From positions 12,735,764-12,799,763 of the forward strand of contig NC_044499.1 in assembly GCF_902362185.1 (NCBI RefSeq): DNA of 64,000 nt, read 5' to 3'. A program made the translations under genes and the position numbers. The DNA comes from Chanos chanos (lineage: Eukaryota; Chordata; Actinopteri; Gonorynchiformes; Chanidae). The notes under the pieces are model-generated. The model was not told where the DNA came from, searched no databases, and was given only the letters and a program-made list of their open reading frames with translations. Positions 12,451 through 24,358 of this stretch are shown here, one piece after another (the stretch's first letter is position 1; each line of letters begins with the position of its first letter).

Positions 12451-13830
12451 GTAAGCTACTACAACAAGCTTGCTAGGCTGGAACTCAGTTACAGTGTATC
12501 GTAATTTTAAGGACGTGTTGATTTCAGCAGATAAGATATATACATTTATATAACTATATTTGTATTAACACGTTTATCATATCGATATATCTCATTCACT
12601 GACGAGCAATTGCGTGCAACTTTCAGCCGGCGTGATAGATCTTAGTTGTTTAAAAACTGCTCTGAGACGTGGTGGGGAGTAGTGAGTATTGTATAGGAGA
12701 TAGTATAGTATTGTTTAACACGTTATCTATTCGTTTGTCATTCAATACATTAAAAAAAACAGCATGTTTTCTTTAGCTAGACACACGACAGTAAGTAAGC
12801 TTACACTGGATATCAGAAAATGGAGACGTTTGGTCACTGCAGGGCATTGGACAGTTACATTCCTAAATCTGTGGTCACCTCAGCAATATGGAGTGTATTT
12901 TGGGTATAAATATAGACGTGATGATTCTCTGAGCTTGGTAAGGAGATAGTGAGGGGTTGGGATGGGACAGAAGTGGGCAAGAGGATCATATTGTCCATTT
13001 GTTCAGCTTTATCTCCAGACAGATGAGCTGTGACAGAGACGAAGTGGATGCTTCTCTCTGTAGGTGGCTGGCGTACTTTGAACGAGTAACCTTCTCTATT
13101 TGAAATGGCGTGTTAGCGTTTTCACTCTTGGATCTATGCACCGATTTCATTAGGTGAAGTGGAACTTCAGACCAACAGGAGAAGAACAATAGAGTGCTTG
13201 TACTTGCCATAGTGGAGATTACTAGCCATAAGCCTCTTTGTGATTTGGAAAATTGAATGATATGAAATGCTTACGTGCTTTTGTTTGTTCACATTTAGAT
13301 ACTGTTAAATGGATCTGTTAAGCCAAATAATATCTTTTTCTTTTTTTTTTGCTGTACAATTCTGAAATATGTATCAATTTCATATGAGTTCATTTTCTAA
13401 TTAATTTTTTGAAATGTGTTAAATACTTATATTGCAATTGAGTGGCTTGTCAGTTGTAGATTTGAATTGTCCTAGATATTTCCAGCAATCACAGACAGGG
13501 TGCAATTAAGAAACAGGATTGTGTATAGCATTGATTTAAGTGAAGTCTGAGGCAGAAATTATTTTGTGTAGATATTAAATGTGTTCACTTGCCTATCAGA
13601 CAGCAATCAAATCAAGCCCAGCATCTTTTGAACAGAGCACCGTGGTGTCCCTGTGTGATGAACGTGCTGTGAATAAAATTGTGCTGATCGATCGATTCAG
13701 CAAGTGCAGCTCTGCCCAAGTGTGAATCTGTATCCTGTTTGCCTGTAATGATGTAGTGTTATAATCCCCGGGTTGAGACCAAGTTGTGTCAGTGTGTGTA
13801 TATGTTAGCATTTGTTTATGTATACATTTA

Positions 13831-13842
13831 TGAAAGAAAGAG

Positions 13843-13880
<38 letters not shown>
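13831..13880. repeat. AAAG tetranucleotide microsatellite
   Basis: About a dozen GAAA/AAAG units with one early GAGA interruption. Confidence 0.92.
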
Positions 13881-14654
13881 GTATATAAAAGCAGAGCATG
13901 AAACTGTTAGAGAAAATTTCCTTGTTTCAATGACTTGGCATAGTTTTTAAATGCAATATTATTAGGTCAGTGCGAGTTTTCCTGTAAGTGTGCATCTCTC
14001 ACATACGTGGATATGCTGTGTTCAGTTGCCAGTAGGACATTGGCCTTCTCAGGTCTACTTTCTATGTAGTCCTAAACCTCTCCTGAAGCTGAAAAAATGA
14101 CTGGTTGTACAGTGATCTGTGTTTGCAGCTTCAAGCTACTTTACATGTTTTCAGTCATCGTAAAATCAATGGGGTAAGCCACAGCTGAACAAGACAGTGA
14201 TGGTAAAGCTAGGAGATCAATCTAGTCATATTGACTTTGCAGGCTTTAAATTCACACCACAGGATGGAAGAGTTGGCGACATGCACTTGCCACTCAAGAG
14301 CAGACACCTCTGATGTTCTACAAGTCTGGGTATTGATTGATGTTGAAGAGAGTGGGTTGGGTAAGGGTGGGATGGAGTACCGCTCAGGCAACTGTTGTGG
14401 TGTAATGATGAGGACTGTGGTTCACTGTTGTCTGTAAGAGTGATTGTAAGTGTGCTCTGAATACAGTGTCTTGTAAATAGAGGAAAAACACAGACACACA
14501 CACACACACACACACACAGGGACTAAACAGAACACAAAAAACACAAACAACAACTGACACAGAAATGCTTAGCAGTGCACGGTAAATTAAGATAGATGCA
14601 ACTGGAAACTGAAATGCAATCAAGTGGGCCAGGCAAGCACACACAGGCACAAAG

Positions 14655-14700
<46 letters not shown>
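14655..14700. repeat. Compound CA/TA microsatellite
   Basis: A CA repeat followed directly by a TA repeat. A second CA tract lies at 14489-14518. Confidence 0.9.
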
Positions 14701-14701
<1 letters not shown>

Positions 14702-14820
14702 CCACACAATAGTCCCTAACAACAATACCATGCCATTATCAAGTCCATGGTGTATTGCTGAAAGCTCTGAAGATAGCTTTGTTTCAGAAGAGACCCTTAT
14801 TTTGTCTTGTACTTCTATCT

Positions 14821-14833
14821 CTCCCTCCCTCCT

Positions 14834-14876
<43 letters not shown>
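14821..14876. repeat. CT-rich microsatellite
   Basis: Imperfect CTCC units passing into a pure CT repeat and a short T run. Confidence 0.9.
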
Positions 14877-14878
<2 letters not shown>

Positions 14879-16350
14879 ACCTAGTTCTGAGCCTTGTTCT
14901 TGGGCCAAAATGTGCCTCTAGGCCTCGCCTTCAGAAGACAGACCTTCCTCGTTTGTTTCCATGGCAATTTGTGAGGCATGGCCTAAAATGGCCAAAGGGC
15001 ATACTGTTTTAGAAGCTCCCCACTCTCTCTCTGTGTGTGTGTGTCTCTCTCTCTCTCTCTCTCTCTCTTTCATTTACGCATTGAATATGTGAAAAGCTTC
15101 CAAGTGTGTTCCATTATGTTGAGAACACAATGCAGCCCGAGCTCTTTACTTATTTGTGTTTAGAGATTTATAACAAACTGTATGAGGGCTCCATGCTGAT
15201 AAAGGCTCGTGTCAGAATAAGCAGGCGATGCTATGCTTATTGATGGCACAGGACAATAATTGGTTATATACAGAACCGTAGGTTCTTTTCGCCTTTCCAG
15301 TTTGTGGTGGTCCATTAGAACAGTCACAAGAGGATGAGTACACATATCATGTGAATCTGATTTTAAGTGTCAGTGACAGTTTAATGTAGAGACTGTTGCA
15401 TTGATAAATCACTCTGACACGTGCTGCACACTGGGCCTGCCTAACTCACATGCATGTCATACAAATGCTCTTTTACTGAACACTGTTTGATGTGATGCTT
15501 TTTACAGCTTTAATCACAGACTTGACAGATTATGCATATTTTCTTTTTTTTTTTTTTTTTTTTTGGAAAGTATTACAACAGTCAAAATGAACAGCTTGGC
15601 TTCTCACCAGCAAAACCCTCCATTAATGCAAGTAATCGCTCTCAGGCCTGTACAGTGGACTTTCAGTCAAATGATAATGGTCAAACAGCACTGAGATATA
15701 GTTTAAGAGACAGGCCTCTGTCAAAATGAACATCTCATGAAAAAAAAAATGTACACACTGTCAAACAGTGTGTGATAGTAATTTTAGCCTGACAGCTTCA
15801 CAATCAAACAAAGTGGCTTCTTATTCACGTTTGGAGCAAACAGCTAGTCTAACAAACCACTTATATTTTGTCAACAGACACAAAGTAACTAACCTGTCAA
15901 AATTGTTTTTCTCATGCAAGTCAGGATGTTATACAAATGCATAAAACATTCTGTTAAGGCCTGCTGTTTTAAGACATGTCTATGTTCATCACTAAAATTG
16001 CTTCTATCCTAGAAGAACACACACACACACACAAAACAACAACAAACAAGCACCATATTTTAAGCCAAGAGGATGTATAAGAGAGATTCCAATACTGTGA
16101 AGAATCTAGCACTGTGCTGTTGTTTATGGCTGTCTGTGAAATTGATGAATGTGATTTCCCTCAACTCCCCAGTTGCCCTGTGAACATTAGAGATGCCTCT
16201 TTGTAAGGACTGTGATTGAACGCTGAAGTGTTTGCTTGTATTGAGGGCAGTGGATATTGTGCTGTGAACACACAACTGTGAACGGTTAGCGGTTGCTTAT
16301 TCAAAAATTGGAAGACTATTAAACAAATATGTGTGCAAGAGACCTGCCAT

Positions 16351-16470
16351 CTGCTTCTCTCTCTCTCTCTCCCTCTCTGTCCCTCTCTCTCTCTCGCTCT
16401 CTCTCTTTGTCTCTTCCTGTCTTTCTCTCTTTTTCCTTTCTGTCTGTCTCTCTCTCCTCCCCTCTTTTTG
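16351..16470. repeat. Long imperfect CT-rich tract
   Basis: About 120 nt of CT, CCCT, TGTCT and TTTC units. It is open in several frames only because of low complexity. Confidence 0.85.
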
Positions 16471-17932
16471 TCTGACCTACTGTGGACCCAAAACATTGCT
16501 GATCTACCTACAGCTGTTAGGCTTTCAGAGGGATAGATAAACTTTGAAACTGTGTGAATGTCATGTTAAGGAGTGCAATAGAGCATCATAAAAACCGTAT
16601 TCAAAGACTCAATGGATCCTCCTTTTTCCACATTGTTTGAAAGGCGATTCATGTATCTCGCGAAAGCAAAAACTCATTTGAAATTCTTTTCTTTTCCACT
16701 GCCCGTTTTCTCTCTGTCTGAAAAAAGGTGAAAAGCACTTGACTGCAGGACAGTGAAGCTGAATAGCAGTGACTGACATAGCCTGGTATTTTTCTGCTGA
16801 TGTTTATCATATTGCAGTGTTTCATTTTCTGAGCAGATAAAATGGCTTATGTAGGTCACATTACATTAATCTAGCTTGCTATCCTCTCAAATACACACTA
16901 AATTAAGCAACAGGCATAAAATATTCAGATCCTCTTCATGGCTCATTACACATGACGCATTTGGGGAAGAAATTAGCCAAATCTATTACATGGATATCGT
17001 TTTTTTTTCCCTCCCTAACCTCACTACGGAAACATATCCATAGAAAACATTTTTTGTTTTCTGAGCGTGTACTAAAATATTAAACAGCACTTTAATGGTC
17101 AAGAGTCTGATAATCCAGTGAGAACTTTCAGGTTGTCTCCACGTCTCCAGCCTCTGCTCATTTCGTATTTTATTTCGTATTCCCCTGCCTACAGTTCTCA
17201 CAGACTCTTTGAATCTCTACAGAACCCTTTTGGATTTCATCTGGTACGTCCTCGAACCTGAGGCTACAGAGTGTGTTCATTTTCCATGGCTTCATGAATA
17301 TCAAGAAACGATTCTCCGAAAGGTCTGAGATTCAATAGAAACGGTGTCAAAAAAAAAAAAAAAAAAAAAAGGCAGCATAAAACAGCAAAACAATTGTTTT
17401 AAACTTTGATGATTTTAGTCAGCATAACTTGAGGGAAAATGTGTGGGGTTTGCTGGATAATGGGCGGTTGAAAAAAGGCCCATATACCCTAGGGAGAGAG
17501 AAAGATAGGGAGAGATTGAGATGCCTCCTGTAAAAATACATTTTAATTAACTCAAGCCCACGGCAAAAAAAAAAAAAAAAATCTGAGGTTTCCACCAAAG
17601 AGAATTCTTTTGGGAAAATGGATACAGGGAGAGGCTCTATCTGTTTTCACTCTCTTGCTTCTCCCCGAGCTTCTGTTTTCTTTCTATCATTTGCCATTAC
17701 TCTCCTTTTCTTTCCCCTCTTTCCACATGATATTCAATTTTCCAATTCACTTAAGCGTGCTTCTCATGCCTTATATATCTCATTAAACAGCGTATTTTTT
17801 CTCTTTCTCCCTTTCTCTCTCCCTGTGTCTCTCTGTCTCTTTGTCTTTGTCTCTGTCTCTCTTTCTCTCTCTCTTTCTTTTTTTCTTTCTGCCGGTCTGT
17901 CTCTCTCTCCTGTTCGACAGTTCTGTACTGAG

Positions 17933-20417
17933 ATGGTTCTCCTCCAGCTCACACTACTCTCTCTTGGTCTCCTGACCCTGTTGCCTGCCTCCTCTTTGGG
18001 CTGTCCCTCTGGGTGTCGCTGCTACAGCCTGACTGTAGAATGTGGCTCCATCGGACTCAAGGAGATACCACAAGGCATTGCCCATGGAACCCAGGTTAGT
18101 GCTTCAACCACTCATAAACCAATCAGATCACATCAGATGCCTTGCGTTAAAAGGTACCTTTTAAGTTTTATGTACACTACACACATTCACGCATTTCACA
18201 TGCATCTGCTGTACATAAGCCCAGCTCTCCACAAAAGTAAGATATGAACAGGTGACCTATCATGGCAAGGATCAACTGTCCTCCATGTATCCATATGCAT
18301 CATTTCAGAGCGGTTGTTCCATGATCTTGAACTTATCCTTTTTGTACTGAGATCTCATTTCCCTGTCTCTATACATTATCTTGGTTCATGTGTCTACACC
18401 ACTGCAGGCTTTGAATATTCATGAGAGTTGGCTTGCATAAATTGTTTAATTAACCCTCCTAACCCACGCTATACAAATGGCTCTGGATGCACTTGGATCA
18501 CAGTGAAAAACTGCCTGAAAGGACGCATCGTCAATTAAGCTGTACCATACATTATGTAACTGACAGAGTTTACTGAATCACAAAAGACAAGCTGAAAAAC
18601 CACGCTGACTTCTCTGAAGCTGTTTAAGTTTTTTTTTGGGGGGGGGGGGCGGTATGAGTAAATTGATGTGTTTACAAGTCTTAGTTTTGTTAGTTGTTAG
18701 GGACTGGGTCTTAGTGAGAGCTCAGAGCAGTTGAGCATTCTCAGAGTGTCTCACTGATTGATTTCTTGTTCTTTGTTGGGTTCCACTCTGATGGGTACTT
18801 TCCTCTTTTGTGACATTTCACCCCTGCATTTGCCTCAGATTGATATAATGACTGTGGCTTGCAGCATAATCATCCACTTAGACATGAGGATTATACAATA
18901 GCTCAGTCATAAAATCAATAGTCCAAAGTGAATCACACAATATGCATACCTCTCTGCTCTATCCCTCTCTCCTCTCTTTGTCTCTGTCTCTGTCTCTCTC
19001 TCTCTTTTGTACTCTGTTCTTACTACTCATCTTTCTTGAGTCACTAACATCTCCTAACCCATTGTTTCTTGTCCTTCTCAGACCATTTTTCTCCAGGACA
19101 ACACCATAGGGCAGATCAGACAGAAGGACCTTTCCGGTCTGGGTCACCTTCACTACCTCTACCTGCAGAACAACAGTATCTCGACTCTGGAGTCAGGAGC
19201 CTTTCTCAGCCTGAGTCAGCTCCTTGAGCTCGCCCTCAATGGGAATCGCATCCACCTCATCACTGCGGATGTGTTCCGAGGCCTGGAGCACCTGCGCATT
19301 CTATACCTGGCTGGAAATCTGATCACACGTTTGGAAGATTACACCTTCCGTGGTCTCCAGGTCTACACTTATGTTAATACGTGTTAATATAGGTTAGATA
19401 TATTAAAATGGTCGCAATGACGTTTTAGCAAAGTCACACTGGTGGTGAAATAGATGATTCTAAAGATACTGTATTATAAAGATCATTAAATACAGATCAT
19501 TACACTGATGAAATACTGATGTATAATACAGTCCAATGCTTGTTACTGTCCATCTTAAAATGATAATTTGTCCTCCATCTCACATTACTGTGGGCAGAGA
19601 TCTGTGTTAAAGGTGGTTTGAGCAAAACACCAGCCACTGTGGCAGTTCCCTGGAATAACTCAGCATTAAGTGCCTTTTCCTTGGGGACCTTGAACACAAG
19701 AAATTTTATCAAGCCACTCGTCAGCACAGTCTCTTTTCCAGTCATTTCAATCAAACTCTCTGATTGTTGTCATGTTCCCTTTGTTAGGTCTGAATGTGAT
19801 GACAATGAAAAGGATGATGATGATGATGGTTTCCTCTCTTCTCTCATCATAGCGTTTGCAGGAACTGCATTTGCAGGAAAACAGTGTTGAAATGCTTGGA
19901 GAGCAGGCACTTGTGGGCCTGTCTTCTCTGGCCCTTCTAGACCTGAGCAGAAATAACCTCCGCACCTTGAGTCCTGCCACGCTGCGTCCCCTCGTCAGCC
20001 TACAGGTGCTCCGTGTCACTGGTAAGACATATACCCATTCACGCGTTTCGCAGGGATAGAGTTTGTTCGCAAATGAAAGAGAGTAGCAAAGGAGGTGGAG
20101 AAGAGATCAAGAGAAAGAGAAAATGAAAGAGTTGAACGTAGAGAGGGAAGGAAAGAGGGAATTAGGAGAGTGCGGTGGAAATGAACTTAAAGGAACATGT
20201 GGGCAGGACAGAAGGAGGGAAAAAGGGAAGTTGTTTGATTGTCTTTGAAGTTCTAAGACACAAGGGTGCCCCGTATGGGCCTTGACAAGATGTTATCTTT
20301 CCCTCCTCTTGTTTTTCTATGTGTCTCTCTCCTCTTTCTTCTTATTTTAACTCCTCCCACACCTTCTCCCAGTCTTGCTTTTGCTATTCCTTTTCTTCTT
20401 GGTTTATCTCTCAACTC

Positions 20418-20474
<57 letters not shown>

Positions 20475-21676
20475 CTTGCACAGATAACCCGTGGCGCTGT
20501 GACTGTGCGCTCCACTGGCTGCGCAGCTGGATAAATGAGGAGGGCCAGAGGCTTCTGAGCTCAGCTGAGCGCAGGCTTGTGTGCGCTGAGCCACCGCGTC
20601 TCTCCCACCTCAGTTTAGTGGAAGTGCCAGCTAATAGTCTGGTGTGTATCCCCCCCGTGGTGCAGCTGGAGCCCAGCCACCTGACTGTTCGACTGGGAGA
20701 GAGCCTGCGCGTGTCGTGCCAAGCCTCTGGTTACCCACAGCCTCAGGTCACCTGGAGAAAGGCCTCTCACGGCAAGGCACAGCTGTCCCCGCGTGGCCTT
20801 GTCCAGGAGGTGGGCGCAGAGGGTGACGGCAAGGCCGGGGGCAGGTTGGTGACGGCCAGGCCAGCGGGGAAGGGCGCGACAAACGGACGGGGACCTGTAC
20901 GAGGGACGGAGGAAGGCGGAGACCAAGAGAGCTTCGACCCTGACACGGGAAGCGGGATGCTTTTCCTAAGCAACGTCACGGTGGCTCACGCCGGACGCTA
21001 TGAATGCGAGGCTTGGAACCCTGGAGGGGTGGCGCGTGTGACCTTTCATCTTTCCGTCAACATGTCCTCTTCTTCATCTTCTTCCTCTCTCTGGCCCCGC
21101 GTGCACACTTCCTCTTCCTCTTCTTCCTCTTCCTCGTCCTCTTATTACCATCCATCATCTGTAGATGTCAGCCAAGAGCCTCTATATGAGCTGGAGAGTA
21201 TGGACTTTAATGCCCTGGGTACTGCTACCCAGACAGCCATAGCCGTTGGCATTTCTCTGTTGGCACTGACCGCACTACTGCTCCTCTGCATGATCTATAG
21301 CCGTCACCGCCAGCGGCAGAAAGATGACTGTGGTTATGGCACCAGCAAAGAAGAGAGCATTCTCTACGTCAACGACTATTCAGACGGGCCCACCACCTTT
21401 GCCCAGCTGGAGGAATACCGTGATGAAAGGGGCCACGAGATGTATGTGTTGAACCGTGCCAAGCCTGTTCTTCCGCCGCCAGTCTCCAGCCAGCAAGGGG
21501 GACTGCCGCCAAATGAACCGCTGCAAAGCACGCTGACCCCGGGCAGGGCGGTTGGCATGGGACCCCGCAGGGCTCCAGCCGAGGGCGGTGAGGGGCCGCC
21601 GCCAGACCCCGAGGGACTCTTTATCAACCAGAGCCTGCTATTTGACACGCAGATTGCCTATGAGATCCACTGCTGA
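17933..21676 (+). CDS. lrrc24: Leucine-rich repeat containing 24 (LRR + Ig type I membrane protein)
   Basis: Five coding exons join in frame: 17933-18094, 19082-19360, 19853-20021 and 20484-21676, preceded by UTR from 17921 in the first of these, giving 600 residues over four coding segments. Order: signal peptide (about 1-24), LRRNT (CPSGCRCY...VEC), LRRs (FLQDNTIGQI, LYLQNNSIST, LELALNGNRI, ILYLAGNLIT, LHLQENSVEM, LDLSRNNLRT), LRRCT (NPWRCDCALHWLRSW), one Ig domain (VSCQASGYPQPQVTW...GRYECEAWNPGG), a Ser-rich stalk, a TM helix (about 454-476) and a cytoplasmic tail. The tail matches mammalian LRRC24 closely (ERGHEMYVLNRAKP; terminal YEIHC). Relatives act at neuronal surfaces; the function of LRRC24 itself is poorly defined. 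The Ig domain carries a long Gly/Arg-rich insert between strands, and the last intron ends in a very long CT tract. Confidence 0.96.
20423..20483 (+). promoter_or_regulatory. Expanded CT polypyrimidine tract at the acceptor of lrrc24 exon 5
   Basis: About 24 CT units (20423-20470) lead directly into CTCTCTTGCACAG and the exon that encodes LRRCT, Ig, TM and tail. The tract is itself a microsatellite and probably length-polymorphic. It serves as the polypyrimidine tract of this splice site. Confidence 0.75.
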
Positions 21677-21991
21677 AGAGGAGAGATGAGATCCAGCAGT
21701 GGCTTCATGGCCTATACAGAAGAGATCAGTAGGGATCAGTGATAGTGTGTCACTGAAATATGTGGTTTCATTTTGTGTTCAGGGCATTTAATGCTCCCAT
21801 TAGTCTCTGATGAAGACAAATGACTGAGGTTTGCTTTGAAAAGAGAATTGATGATGAAATTTCCGATGTGTTGAAAACACTGAGGCAGTTTGCTGAGAAA
21901 TGTAACTCTTTCACAGAGTATGAAGCCCTGTGCTCTTTGGGGAATGTCTAGAAGGCTAAAAGGAAGAAGTGGCATTTGAAAAAAAAAAACC

Positions 21992-22091
21992 TTTGACCTG
22001 CTTTTGACATGTAGGTATGGACCAAAAAAAAAGGGAGACAGTTTGACCTGCTTTTGACATGTAGGTATGGACAAAAAGAGGAGACAGTTTG
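21992..22091 (+). repeat. 50-bp tandem duplication in the lrrc24 3' UTR
   Basis: The unit beginning TTTGACCTGCTTTTGACATG occurs at 21992 and 22042. The second copy differs by a shortened A run and a few bases, which indicates a recent local duplication. Confidence 0.9.
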
Positions 22092-22227
22092 AGACAATAG
22101 TTTGCTGGTGATGGTGTACCTTTCAATATGTCAAATCTCCTGTTCTTTCTGTTTCTGCTAATTAATGTGAATAGATCTATAGATTATTCATACAAGCATT
22201 TTCTGTATGCTACGGATATTTTCTTTC

Positions 22228-22238
22228 CAACACACAGA

Positions 22239-22273
<35 letters not shown>

Positions 22274-22282
22274 AAGAAAGAA
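22228..22282. repeat. Compound GT/GA microsatellite
   Basis: A GT repeat followed by GA and then GAAA units, within the lrrc24 3' UTR. Confidence 0.9.
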
Positions 22283-22670
22283 AACTAGGCGGAGAGAGAA
22301 GTGTTTTTTAAATGTTCGGAAGCGTAATTCAGTTTCTTAAATGCGTGATTCTTATTCCTTACCTCCGTTGGGAAACACTGTGATCAAAATTTCAGTAAAC
22401 TGATTGTTAGTTTTCCAGATGCACTGTCAACTGCATTTCCAGTTAAGAAGTGTTTGTGAGTTGTAGATGTGGCGTTTTTTATTTTTTTGTTCATGTATAA
22501 TTCTCTGAAAAAGAGAATGGTCTTGCTACTTTGCTTTTTCTCAGTCTCAATCATGTTTCAAACACATTAATGGCTGGCGTCGGAGCTCTTGCTCAGCAAG
22601 TTCATTGTGAATGTTTCATGTTTGTGTTCAGACTTTTCTCTTGTCAAATATCTGTTCCTCATTTTACTTA

Positions 22671-22676
22671 AATAAA
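22671..22676 (+). terminator. Polyadenylation signal of lrrc24
   Basis: AATAAA within TACTTAAATAAAATTTG, about 1 kb past the stop codon, the first canonical hexamer I saw downstream. Confidence 0.6.
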
Positions 22677-22690
22677 ATTTGATTTTAGTC

Positions 22691-24358
22691 TGTCTGGCTT
22701 CTCTCTCTCTCTCTCTGAGACACTGTAAGAGTAGCTCCCAGAACTCAAATCCCTAACAGTCTTAACCATTATAAGGGAACTAAAAAATATTAATGCCAGA
22801 ATAGCCTGAGACTTAGCCTGAGAACGTTCTGGCAATTTCTGTCAAATTAAAGTTCAGTTCTGTCTCCGAGAAGAAACTGTCTGAAATGCACCCTTCAAAA
22901 TGTCCAATAACTGAAGTGAAGTCATATTCACTGAAATGAATGAATATTTCAGTGATGCGGACCGTGAATTTGAAAATAGTCCAAAAAAGACAATGTCTGA
23001 AATATACTGTCTGCAATAAAATTTCAGTTTACAAAGGAGGAAAAAGGTTAAGTTAAATGTCAAGTTACGTCAAGTTAAATGTTGTTCATTATATCTATAC
23101 AAAATTTTGCACTTAATTATCACGCTCATTGATCAGAGAACAGAGAATACTGCTTAATGATGAATGCTTTAATTTAATGGTCAAGTACAACCACTGAGCA
23201 CCACTCTGGCCTGAACTCTCACTCCCAATCCTTGATTCAGTCAGATGCAAACAGGGCTTTAATATGAACTGAAGAAATTAACAATTTCTTTTTTGAAATT
23301 AAGAGTTTAAACATAGAAACACAGTGGAATGTACGTTTAGCAAAGAATAAACCTGGCAATTATTTCAGTACAATATTTCCTGACAAAGAATAAACCTGGC
23401 AATTATTTCAGTGCAATATTTCCTTTTACCTCACAGTTGTAGTACCGCTAATAATGTACTACTATTTCCCTTCACAAATTTTTCCTCAGCTGAACAGTGC
23501 AGGGCAGACTAGTGACTCTGACAGTCTCTGAAGAGTGATTAAATCAGGTAATAGGTTTGTTTCATTTACAAGAATACTCCTTTGATTAAAAAAAAAACCC
23601 TTTTGTTCTTACCAAAACTTAACTCTCTGACTATAATTTGGAGATGTAACTCAAAGTGAATACGTTTATAACCAGTTCCTTGCAATAAATGTAATGTGAA
23701 AATGTACATTCACTTCAGCGAATAATATGACAATAGAAATGGAGAAGAATGTTCCTTAATCAAAACAAGAAATTTTCCATGTTGTGCACATGCACAGAAA
23801 TGCATTTTCACACAGGTGAAAATTCACAAATAATAAAATGCATGTATGAATTTCACCTCAATGTGAGAGTACAAAGGGAAGTTGGGCAGCTGCCTGAGAA
23901 GCTGGGTGTTAATTATACATTTCTAAAAATTTGCAACAGACAAAACATTCCTTTTTCAATCCTGCATGAAAACAGAAGTTGAATATGCAGCTTGATGCAT
24001 GTTTAACTTCCACATCTATGGCTTGTCTCCATTCGTTCCCTAGGAAGAAAATGTACTATTAAACAAGTAACTAATCATCTCTAGAGAAAGATGTCAAATA
24101 ACATGGAGACGTCTATTTTACTGTATTTTACTGTTTCTATATCTCCTTTCCAGTTCAGCCTGTGTAGCAAGTACCCATTTTTTCTTATTAAACCTGCTCT
24201 GGATTTCAATTAAAATTCATTCGCTGTGAGTCATTCTGAGTGACAAACTGGAGACGCAGAGAGATGAAACAAATTTCCTCACTTTGAAATATTCAGATAT
24301 CTGAATACTGTGAAGTTGTATAAAAATGATTTGACTGTTTGACTGAATAACGTACGTT
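22691..24358. other. Interval between convergent lrrc24 and CD300-like receptor 1
   Basis: AT-rich sequence with no recognisable coding segment. The part near 24358 is presumably the 3' UTR of receptor 1 on the minus strand. A 43-bp tandem duplication lies at 23341-23424. Confidence 0.55.
23341..23424. repeat. 43-bp tandem duplication
   Basis: CAAAGAATAAACCTGGCAAT begins at 23341 and again at 23384, and the two units differ at very few positions. No coding role is visible. Confidence 0.9.

Larger units (their letters stand above)
12451..17920. other. Presumed leader intron of lrrc24, microsatellite-rich
   Basis: No coding exon was recognised on either strand. The interval holds an AAAG tract (13831-13880), CA/TA tracts (14489-14518, 14655-14700), CT tracts (14821-14876, 15026-15069, 16351-16470), a T run (15542-15564) and A runs (17350-17370, 17565-17581). 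It ends in a long pyrimidine tract (about 17800-17920) that forms the acceptor of the lrrc24 coding start exon. Confidence 0.55.
21677..22690 (+). other. 3' UTR of lrrc24
   Basis: About 1 kb of non-coding sequence between the TGA (21674-21676) and a canonical AATAAA at about 22671-22676. It contains a 50-bp tandem duplication (21992-22091) and a compound GT/GA microsatellite (22228-22282). Confidence 0.65.

Noticed and set aside
14384-14908. 174-codon minus-strand open frame
   Set aside because: It spans three separate CA/TA and CT microsatellites; the open length comes from low complexity.
17618-17932. In-frame extension upstream of the lrrc24 ATG
   Set aside because: The stretch is CT-rich, ends in a good acceptor (GTTCGACAG at 17920), and the Met at 17933 starts a proper signal peptide matching LRRC24.
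20375-20483. Upstream extension of the lrrc24 last exon reading LSLSLS
   Set aside because: It is the CT polypyrimidine tract. The exon begins at 20484 in the phase required by the preceding exon.
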